From the NCBI GenBank assembly GCA_020746105.1, contig CM036626.1, positions 13,720,001-13,784,000 of the forward strand: a stretch of DNA of 64,000 nt, written 5' to 3'. Numbering within the stretch: position 1 is the first letter of the stretch; the number at the start of each line of letters is the position of its first letter. The notes under the pieces are model-generated. The model made no database searches. It worked only from the letters and a program-made list of their open reading frames with translations, and was not told where the DNA came from. Made by a program: the position numbers and the translations under genes. The stretch comes from Trogon surrucura. Its lineage: Eukaryota > Chordata > Aves > Trogoniformes > Trogonidae. Of this stretch, positions 55,767-64,000 are shown piece by piece.

Positions 55767-56102
55767 TGTAAATAATCCCATTTGAATGCTGTGTATTTGT
55801 ACAGGAAATTGAGCAAAAAATGTATAGATTGTGATGTCTGACTGGTATTCTGCCCTGTAAATGTGTTTTTAACCTCTGGCATTCTGTGCTTATTTAAAAA
55901 AGGCAAAAGCCTCTAACCACTTCTCTTTTGTGTATTCATGTTTAAAAATAAAACGAGAACAGCTATCTTATCTATAATGGAAATCAAATTTAAAAGGAAA
56001 AAAATAATTTGTACAAGTGTCCTAAAGGTACTTCATTGTATATATTGTGATAGCATGTTTCCAGAACCAACAAATAAGTGGTGTGAATTTTAGATGTAAA
56101 TA
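55767..56102 (+). promoter_or_regulatory. Three Pumilio-type response elements (UGUANAUA) in distal 3' UTR
   Basis: TGTAAATA lies at 55767-55774, TGTATATA at 56037-56044 and TGTAAATA at 56095-56102. All fit the UGUANAUA consensus for PUM1/2 on the mRNA sense strand. Clustering near the poly(A) site is typical of functional elements. Function is inferred from motif only. Confidence 0.5.
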
Positions 56103-56161
56103 TCTGCCGTTTGTTTTGGGTTTCTTTCCCTTACCCATTCACTCGACTGCTGTGATGTGGA

Positions 56162-56187
56162 ATTAAAGATTAATACCTGACATTAAA
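56162..56187 (+). terminator. DOCK3: Paired ATTAAA polyadenylation signals, probable DOCK3 mRNA end
   Basis: ATTAAA occurs at 56162-56167 and 56182-56187, followed within about 40 nt by T/G-rich sequence (gctgtatgttccttgctgtc), which fits a cleavage/polyadenylation site. CR1 and unrelated sequence start beyond. An upstream AATAAA at 55947-55952 is an alternative. Confidence 0.6.
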
Positions 56188-56514
56188 ATGGTACAGCTGT
56201 ATGTTCCTTGCTGTCCTTCAGACGGGGTTACGCTCAGGCTGCTCCAGATGTCCACAAAGTGTGTGGAAACAGCCATCGAAAAAATGGGAGGGAGGCAGGG
56301 GGCAACCAAAAGGACCTTACAGCTGTTAGGTGTGGTGAGGGAGTAGCTTCCAAATTAGTCTCCTAGCCAACACTAGACCGTTTAATATCAGCATGACACA
56401 TGCAACAGCCTGAGACAGTTTTGAGGCAATACTTTCAGAGAGCAACTGAATCAGTGATTAGTTCTTCAATATGTATCTCACCGTGTAGACTGCTACTTGA
56501 GGAGTGGTGATTTT

Positions 56515-57085
56515 TTTATTTCATTAAGAAGAGCGTGGCCAGTATGTCAAGGGAGGTGATGCTCCCGCTCTAGTCTGCCCTCATGAGGCCACATCTGGAA
56601 TACTGTGTCCAGTTCTGGGCTCCCCAGTTCAGGACAGAGAACTACTGGAGAGAGTCCAATGGAGGGCAACAAAGATGATTTGGGGACTGGAGCATCTCTC
56701 TTATTGAGGAGAGGTTGGGAGAGCTTAGCCTGGAGAAGACAGAGGAGACCTTACCAATGTCTGTAAATATCTAAAGGACGGGCTGAAAGGAGTATGGAGA
56801 CAGACTTCAGTTGTGCCCAGTGACAGGACAAGGGGCCACAGGCACAAGCTGGAACACAGAAAGTTTCATCTAAATATGAGGAAAAACTTCTTTACTGTGA
56901 GGGTGACAGCACTGGCACAGGCTGCCCAGGGAGGCTGTAGTCTCCATCTCTGGAGACGGAAAACCCGCCTGGCCGTGTTCCTGTGTGCTCTCTAGGGAAG
57001 CCTGCTTTAGCGGGGAAAGGAGGGCGGGGGTGTGTGGACTAGATGATCTCTAGAGGTCTCTTCCAACTCCAATGAATCTGTGATT
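56515..57085 (+). mobile_element. 5'-truncated CR1 LINE (older copy)
   Basis: Blocks of CR1 ORF2 3' end and tail: gaggccacatctggaatact, gtgtccagttctgggctccc, gtgacaggacaaggggccac, aaaaacttctttactgtgag, gactagatgatctctagagg, then ccaatgaatctgtgattgc. It is broken by many indels and starts about 300 bp downstream of the DOCK3 poly(A) signals. It is a different CR1 subfamily from the 37636 copy. Confidence 0.9.
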
Positions 57086-59344
57086 GCAACAGCAACACAC
57101 TTTGGCAGTGATTTCTCAATTTTAAGTATTTTAACAATCATTCTAACAGAAGAGGTGTGAAAGAATTAAGACATGTAGGAACACATGATTTGGGAATTAA
57201 GAGCTACAACTTCTAAATGCAAGCAATTTCAAAAGATGTGCATTATCTTCCATTACCACTAATAAACATAGCAAGGTGCTGGAGACAGACCCAAGTAACC
57301 CATTTCTCCCATCCTGCACTGACAAACTAACAAATTTATGAAGCTTTAGCAGTAAAATATAGCAACAGTCTAACCTGAGCTGGCCATGGGGTGTACATAG
57401 ACTGCCAAGACACTCTTTTCATTAAGTATATACCACATAAAAATACGGAGAAGGCATAAACTGTAACAATGTACTTAAAAAGCGCATCTTAAATATCAAA
57501 ATGTGGCTTAGCTAGTGTTCACCTAACACCTGAAAAATGCCTGTATAAATCAGACCCTTTGAAGCTGTTCCGAGCCCAACTTACCAAATAGTAGCAAAGT
57601 AAATATTTTTATTCAGCTAAAACACATTAATCAAGCACAGGAAATAAAAGCTATTTGGCACAACAAAAGATGTGTGAAGCCCTCAGCTTTAAATGAGTTT
57701 TAAAAAGAAAATCTAGTCTGTTAAAACCAACAGAACATTTTTTTCAGTGCAAGTCAACTACTTTATCTAAGCTATGGTGACACAGATTGAAATCTAAACA
57801 CCACATTCAAATACCTCTCCTTATCTAAGTAAGAAAACTTCAGCACACTGTCAATATACGACTTGTGGAATTCTGTATGAATTTCATTATGCAGCTGATA
57901 AGATGAGAAATTAAACCACTAGAAAGAAATACAATCTAGCCAATAAAGAGTCAACCCTCTACACCTTTACATAAATATGCTTCTGTTTATAGAAGTACCC
58001 TACAAACCCTATACACACAGTGCCACAGAGAGTATTTGGGGGGGGGGGGGGGAGGTGCTATAGACATTACATTACAGCCCGCTGCCAAGAGGTCCTAGCT
58101 ACCGGTCTTCACTGCTATGAGACAATTCACTTACTGCTTCTCCCTTTTCACCAGCAATTCTACATAAATTAAGACCAAATTTGGACTAGTAGTTCTACTG
58201 CAATTGAGCTTCTATTCAACACTCACTCATAGCAGTACTGTATAATTTTTTTTCCACCAACCTAACCTGGTGTCACCTCCACCCTGACAGAACACACCAT
58301 GCTGTCCTCGCAACCATACATCCACTCCAGCAGCTGTACTCTGAGCTGCAGGCTGTTCTGCTAAATGGCCTGGGGTGGGTGGGCAGGGCCCCACAGAAAA
58401 TGACACGTGCACCAACAGAAGGGTCGGCTTATTTTACTGTCTGTTTCAAAGTATTACAAGAACAAGGCAATGTAAGCTTGTTATACTCTAGTTTTAAGCA
58501 AGGAGAACAAGCAGGGTAATGCAGCTAATCATTACTCTATAGGGTTAGCAATAGTTACTAAGAAAGACCCATCACCAATCACCCTAATACCATCATCCAG
58601 ATCCACAGTCACCGGGGAGCCCCTGTTGCAGCGATGATTCTGGAGAACTGTCGCGGCAACTGGGAAGTCCTACGCAGTGCGCCCACTCATAGGTGAGGTC
58701 TCCGAAGTTGCTGCAAGAGGGTCCAGCTTTTATACTATTAAACAAACAACCTTATATAACTTCAAATGCGGAAATACCTGATGCTGTCCACTCCATTGGA
58801 TTCCTCCAACAGCCTGGTCATGGCTAAAGGAAGAATACAAGGGAGTCTCCCTATCTGCTTTGGTCCTTACTCACATACTTCTCACCAAAAGCCCAGGCCT
58901 CTGGTCTCACGGTCTTGTAACATGCTTCTAACAAAGCAAGAGGCAGCTAGTTTCCCAGCCTCGTACCTGGCCTTTAGGTAAAGAAAGATCACTCTGCTAG
59001 TTCCCACTGCACATTTAGTGTTACAGCAAAGCTTTTAAAGATTGGCACTGGAATACATACATATATATGCTAAAATAGATTACCAGTACATTACATATGT
59101 GATTATAGTGTGGGGTTGTGAGGTTCATGCATAGGCTAGCTTCAGTTCAGGGCCTAGCACTACAAATGCTCAGGATGCACAGCCAGTGACAGGCCAGCCC
59201 ACAGCAGCCTCACCCCTGCTCTTGCAGCATCTGCCAGCTACAGAACTTAAACCTCCCAACAGCACCAACAACTCTAATCCCCATAAATCTACTGATCCAA
59301 ATTAACTCTCCTGCTTGCTCCTAACGTGCCCAGCTAACCCGCAG
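57086..59344. other. Intergenic sequence between DOCK3 and MANF
   Basis: AT-rich sequence with a 15-G homopolymer at 58038-58052 and a CpG-containing patch near 58600-58720. No gene recognised on either strand. Confidence 0.5.
58038..58052 (+). repeat. G15 homopolymer
   Basis: Fifteen consecutive G. It is potentially G-quadruplex-forming and prone to sequencing or assembly error. Confidence 0.9.
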
Positions 59345-59359
59345 TGGTTGGCTGACTAG

Positions 59360-59721
59360 CACTGAGCAGAGAAAGGTCCAGGGAGACCTTATAGCAGCCT
59401 TCCAGTATTTAAATGCGACCTACAGGAAGGATAGGAAGGGACTCTGAAAAGGGAGTGTAGTGATACAACAAGGGATAATGGTTTCAAACTGAAAGAAGGT
59501 AAATTTAGATTAGCTATTAGGAAATATTTCTTCACTGTGAGGGTGGCGAGACACTGGCACTGGCTGCCCAGAGGGGTTGTAGACGCCTCCTCCCTGGCAG
59601 TGTTCAAGGCCAGGTTGGACGGGGCTTTGAGCAACCTGGTCTAGTGGGAGGTGTCCCTGCCCACGGCAGGGGGGTTGGAACGAGATCACCTCGAAGGTCC
59701 CTGCCAACCCAAACCATTCAA
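59360..59721 (+). mobile_element. 5'-truncated CR1 LINE
   Basis: CR1 ORF2 end and tail: gaccttatagcagccttcca, aaatatttcttcactgtgag, gtgttcaaggccaggttgga, gagcaacctggtctagtggg, then gaaggtccctgccaaccca. The terminal octamer repeat is missing or decayed. It is of intermediate divergence. Confidence 0.92.
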
Positions 59722-62700
59722 CTTATTCTTTGACCTCATCTTATCATACAGCTATTTAAGACCTCAGCATATTCCAACTCCCCTGTCAGTCCCACCTTGC
59801 TCACATCTTCCTGTTGTACTATTAGCCCACCAAAACCATACACTGCAGCAGCCCTCGGCACAAATCTAAACATTTATAGCTACCAGAGTCCTTTTAAATC
59901 TTTTTTTTTTCCCCCTCCCCAAGTAGAGCATTTTCAGCTATAGAAATTGCCTGGTTAGAAAAAAAAAACCAAAAAAAACCCACCCTTCTGTTGTGTCCTA
60001 CTATTTGGATACGCTAGTAAAGAACTGAACAAGTCAGTGAGTGGGACGGAGGGGCAGGAGTCATGCAAAGGACAAAGCGTTGATACGGCAAGACCTTGAA
60101 ACTGCAAAATTATCAACTTTAGGGAGGCGGTTATACGAAACACAGAACTTGGCTAGTAAGACAGGATATGCATCCTTGTCAGGCAGTTACCGAACAACGG
60201 AGTCAGAGTGGCGCGTGAACAGCTCGTGCTGGGCAGCCTGTAGCCAACCACAACATGCATGATGCGTGCTAAGGAAAGCAAGGACAGTATAAATGTGTGC
60301 TATTTTTGTAATACAGTGGCAATTATTGGAACATCGTATTGGTGTCCTGTCGTCGGTCCTCGCACGGACGCCCACACCCCTCCCTCCCAACTTTGGCAGC
60401 TATCAATGGGGAAAACCAAGCAAACCACTTAAACGCTGGAATCAATTTCTGCTGCTCGCTAACAGCTCCCTCTCTTTAACCATCACCCTTCCCTGCATGC
60501 AAAATTAAAAAGGGATGTTCCATTCAGGTATTCTTTACATTACCCACCTTTCACTCACACATGCCCAGATACAATGGAATAATGCCTGGCTCTCACTGGA
60601 AGTCACCCATGGCCTGGACAACAGTCACACGCTGTATTTCTAGAGAGTCACACGCAACACTGCATTCCTAGCAGGGTACCCATCCATCACCCAGCACTCT
60701 GTGCTATCATCATAACCAGCTCCAAAAGCTTGCAAAAAACCCTGACCAGAAGTCACTATGGGTTTACTACTCACTCAGCCGCACACTCTAGCTCCAAATC
60801 TGCGATAGTTCACCGGCACAGTAACTCTCCAGTACTCTACGGCCTAGCTAATGGCACACCCACAGCCAAACGCCTCCCTGAGCACGGGGAACAAACGCAA
60901 CCACCTCTGTCCTGGCGGCGTCCTGCGAGGTACAGCAACGGAAATAGCACTGGTGACCTCCCCACGAGGAAGCTAATACCTTCTGTTCAACCAGTCTAAC
61001 AGCACAATTTAGGACAGCATTAGAAACCTCCATCACTGGCTCCTACACCCTTTGCATCTTTCTAGCAACAATGTACACCACCAGTGTTAGTGTCTATCTC
61101 AAATTCTCACATACCAGAAGATCTAGCCTCCCCTCCTTGTTCTTGTCAGATTCCTCTTTATTCCAAGGAGGGAATTAATTGATTAATATCCTCCCGCAGC
61201 CACCGTTTTAACTCAAACATTAAAATGTGACAGTAAAACAGGAGTTAAAGCCTCCTTAACAACTGAGGGGCTTTTAAACAATAAAAACAACCAACTTTTG
61301 CATCAAGAACTAAATCCTCGGCCCATTTGCTTTTGAAAGACAGACACTAGGAACCACGAATTCTGATGCAACTCGAAGTATCCTGAGCACATGATGCTGA
61401 AGGAAGATCTCTGGGGCTCAGCCAGTCTAATGAATATTGCCACTTACTGCTGACACGTGGAGACTAAAGACTCCAATTAAGAAAAAGATAAGGAAAACCA
61501 AAAAAGTTATTTGCTTTTTCAACACCTATCCAACTCAGACTGGTAACAGAATGTCCCAACACCGCTGGGGACCAGCACAAGCTGTCCATCACCCGGGTTT
61601 CAGACACGACAAATCCCTCATGCTCCAGAGAGACTGCAGAGAGCTGCGGGGTGGTGGAATGAAGAAAACCCTAGAATCCTCGCCATGGATCAGAAAAGGC
61701 AGCAGAAAGTAAAATGAAAGCAAGCCTTCCCAGCTGGAAAATAAACTATAAATAAAAAGAAGAAAAAAAAATAATCAAAAATAGTCTTTGTTCTTCCTCA
61801 GAGCCCTCTGAGGATCCCATATTGAAACATACAGGAAGGCTCATTTCCTAATCCAAAACCAAGTAAAAATCACACCTATCCTGTCACACATTCTGTTCTA
61901 CAAACATGCATAGAATTCCTACTTTGAAGATTTATTTCATAACTGTGTTCCTTTGATAGTGAAGCTCCTAAATTCTCCTAATTCTGAATTTAAGCCACAC
62001 TTCCAACTAATTAATAAGCCACTTCGTCCTGCACTTTTTTTGCCACTGTCCTGACAAGACAAAAGGGCAATTTAATTCTTTGCACAAGTAAGTGACTTCA
62101 GAGAACTACCAGCATAAATTTAGAAAAGTCAATAATCTTCCTAAAGTACATTGATAATGAGTAATTCTGGGAATTGTTATGGACTGAGTAAAGAAAAAAA
62201 AGAAAATTAAAAAGTAAACCAAGACAAACACAAAACCAAAAAAAGCCAAATCAAAAAACACACACAACACATGCAGCCTCAAACAACACTGCCCCAGAAA
62301 AAAAAACCTTGCCAAAAAAACCCACACAAATCCACACCACAATCAAAAAAGAACCAAAAAAACCCAAACCACAATAAAAAAAAATCCCACAAGAAAAATA
62401 AGACAGCAACATTACTATCAATCTTAATAAACACCTTTTGAGAGATATCAAGATCTAGAAAGATCTAAAGCCACCTCTTCTATCTAACACATGTGATATA
62501 CTCACACCTGCAAGACACAATGTCCAAATTACTACTCACCTGCTAGTGACCTTTGCTGACTACGCTGCCCCTTCTCCTCACCTCGTCTCACCTCGCCAGG
62601 CTTACAATTCACAGCTGATGACCTGCAAGAAAATTGGGACTTAAGACACTGAATAACTCCCCACAGCTGCCACCATGGTTTTGCCTGGGGCAGACACAGC

Positions 62701-63229
62701 GAGGCTGTCTCATTAGTGTGCCAGTACCAACAGAACCCACCAAGCTAAGACACGCACTCCCTCGCTGTTGCACAGGGCTACGTGACTTTGCCTCTACCTT
62801 ATTTTACTAAAATAATACCCTAGGACACGTATGGTTAAGCATACAGCCCCACAAAACAAGATATTATTATCAGCAGGTGCCTGGTCCTTCACCAACTGGC
62901 CTACACCTTCACAGGGATTTAAGCAATAAACTCACAGGGGCAGGGATTGTTCAGGGCAGTTCCCAGCACATCTTGTGCAGGCTTTGGGAACAAAAGGTGA
63001 AAGGCCCTATGGCTGGTATAGTAACAATTAAAAATAAATAAATACATAAATCTTTGTTTCTTCAACTCTGCAAAAACAACCACCCAGGAAGCCAAAAACA
63101 AGCTGTGCACAGGTTGTTATTTTAAACACTCAGCTTTCTGCTGTCCCACCTCAAAGAATTCAGGCCTTCATGTCACAGGCACAACCAGCAGCCACCCGTG
63201 AAGGCTTTACAAGCACCAACACCAAGGCT
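59722..63229. other. Intergenic sequence upstream of MANF CpG island
   Basis: No gene recognised. It contains an A/C tract at 59959-59985 and a longer A/C-rich block at 62191-62400. Open frames near 60200-61000 lack any recognisable domain. Distal regulatory elements are possible but not visible by eye. Confidence 0.5.
62191..62400 (+). repeat. A/C-rich low-complexity block
   Basis: About 210 bp almost free of T and G on the + strand, built of A-runs separated by CC, CAC and CACAC (for example aaaaaacacacacaacaca). There is no fixed repeat unit. Confidence 0.8.
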
Positions 63230-63750
63230 GAGGAGAGGCCTGTCCCTGCCGCCCCAACGCCCCTCACGGGCAGCCGGGCCCGACAACGCCCGCCCCCCCC
63301 CCCTCCCCAGGCCGCTCCTTCTCTGCTGCCCTAGCCCCCGGGAGCACAGGAGAACAGAACCCCGGCGCCCTGAAGCTCCCCCCGGCGCTGAAGGCCGCGC
63401 TGCTCGAGGGCCTGGGCCCGTCTCCTCAGGCGGTGCCCTCAGCCTCACCTCCCGCACCCCCCAGGGCCGCCCTGCCGCAGCCCGCAGGCAGCGGGACGCC
63501 CGGCACTGCCCACCCGCTCCCACCCCGCGCCCCCGTACCCCGCGGGTGCCGCTGGCCGCCCCCGGAGCGCAGCCGGTCCCTCGTCCCGCCGCCCCTCGCG
63601 GCGCGGCCCCAGGTGTGAGAATCTGCCCCTTTCCAAGATGGCGCCCGCAGGGAACCGCGCGGCAGCGCGCGAGCACTCTTCCCTTAACAAAAATGGCGGC
63701 CGCGGGAGGCGGGGAAACCAGACCCGCGCCAGCGTCTCACCGCCCTCCCG

Positions 63751-63841
63751 CCAATCGGCGGCCGCCAACTCTCCCCGCGGGGGGCCGCAGGGCCGCCAAT
63801 GGGAGGGGGCAGCGTGGAAGCCGGGCGGGGAGCGGACCAAT
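63751..63841 (+). promoter_or_regulatory. MANF: CCAAT-box cluster with ERSE-like spacing
   Basis: CCAAT occurs at 63751-63755, 63796-63800 and 63837-63841. The first is followed, after exactly nine bases, by CCAAC (ERSE consensus CCAAT-N9-CCACG). The third sits as AGCGG-A-CCAAT, a degenerate match to the reverse of ERSE-II (ATTGG-N-CCACG). ER-stress control through ERSE-II is established for mammalian MANF. The match here is imperfect and tentative. Confidence 0.4.
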
Positions 63842-63937
63842 GGGGCGGCAGCGGCGGGGGGGGAGCCGGCGCGAGGGCGGCGGTGCCGGTTGCCGGTGCG
63901 GCGGGCGCAGTGCGCGCGGGCTGCCGAGCGAGGCGGG

Positions 63938-64000
63938 ATGCGGGCGGCCCACGGGCTCTGGGCGGCGCTGGCCCTGCTCCTGCTGCCGGCCGGCAGCCGG
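63938..64000 (+). CDS. MANF: MANF (mesencephalic astrocyte-derived neurotrophic factor), first 21 codons, cut by window end
   Basis: The ATG at 63938 (G at -3) opens 21 codons beginning MRAAHGLWAALALLLL and ending PAGSR, a classic signal peptide with a Leu/Ala hydrophobic core. MANF is a small secreted and ER-resident cysteine-rich protein that protects cells under ER stress (family knowledge). Only the signal peptide is visible, so identity rests on three points: its resemblance to vertebrate MANF leaders, the CpG-island promoter, and the conserved neighbour order DOCK3-MANF in the same orientation. The mature SAPLIP-like domain lies outside the window. Confidence 0.85.
   Translation, partial: MRAAHGLWAALALLLLPAGSR

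Larger units (their letters stand above)
52162..56205 (+). other. DOCK3: DOCK3 3' untranslated region (end inferred)
   Basis: About 4 kb of AT-rich, non-coding sequence follows the stop. It holds an A-rich tract near 53511-53545, a small inverted repeat (CTTTGCA/TGCAAAG at 53845-53867), a C11T10 tract at 54657-54677, and several internal AATAAA hexamers (for example 54186, 54687, 54984, 55947). Three UGUANAUA motifs lie in the last 450 nt. The end is set by the ATTAAA pair near 56162. Shorter isoforms are possible. Confidence 0.7.
63230..64000 (+). promoter_or_regulatory. MANF: CpG island and promoter region of MANF
   Basis: GC content and CpG density rise sharply from about 63230 to the window end, unlike the preceding 60 kb. 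The region holds three CCAAT boxes (63751, 63796, 63837), no clear TATA box, and YY1-type AAGATGGCG / AAAATGGCGGC motifs at 63633 and 63690. It directly precedes the ATG at 63938. A housekeeping-type, NF-Y-driven promoter is inferred. An antisense start within the island cannot be excluded. Confidence 0.85.

Noticed and set aside
63173-63676. Long GC-rich minus-strand open frame in the CpG island
   Set aside because: Stop codons are rare in such GC-rich sequence. The translation is Arg/Gly/Ala low-complexity with no domain.
1-64000. CRISPR arrays, operons, phage or other prokaryote-type systems
   Set aside because: No regularly spaced repeats or gene clusters were seen. Gene structure is that of a vertebrate intron-rich locus.

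Overview
This is vertebrate, almost certainly avian, nuclear DNA. It is an intron-rich, AT-rich locus with GT-AG exons, several 5'-truncated CR1 LINE copies typical of birds, and a GC-rich CpG-island promoter at the right edge. A SINE with a tRNA-Ile-like head and a CR1 tail (about 15500-15682) points to a passerine bird, because SINEs of this build (TguSINE1-like) are known from songbirds. That species inference rests on one element.

About 1-56200 is the 3' two thirds of DOCK3 (MOCA, dedicator of cytokinesis 3), a neuronal Rac guanine-nucleotide exchange factor, on the + strand. I placed 30 coding exons plus one probable cassette exon by chaining splice sites and reading phase. Without the cassette they sum to 3732 nt, that is 1243 codons plus stop, and every junction keeps frame. 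Window exons 1-12 encode the helical linker after DHR-1 (the start of the gene lies outside), exons 13-23 the catalytic DHR-2 domain, and exons 24-31 a Ser/Pro-rich tail with PxxPx[R/K] SH3-binding motifs. The stop codon is at 52159-52161. A roughly 4 kb 3' UTR runs to paired ATTAAA signals near 56162-56187.

About 56200-63230 is intergenic, with two CR1 fragments and low-complexity tracts. About 63230-64000 is a CpG island with CCAAT boxes and YY1-type motifs. It leads into an ATG at 63938 that opens a signal peptide running off the window. DOCK3 followed by MANF is the gene order known from other vertebrates, and the peptide fits MANF, the secreted ER-stress-inducible neurotrophic factor.

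The introns hold young and very old retroelement pieces (CR1, CR1/L3-like, MIR-like), simple repeats, a 28-bp tandem duplication, and a 55-bp direct repeat flanking one exon. I found no CRISPR array, operon, defence system or other novel multi-gene system. The most interesting items are the 123-nt frame-preserving cassette exon in the DOCK3 tail, the tRNA-CR1 SINE lying near its likely partner LINE, the exon-flanking repeat pair, and a cluster of Pumilio-type motifs at the end of the 3' UTR.
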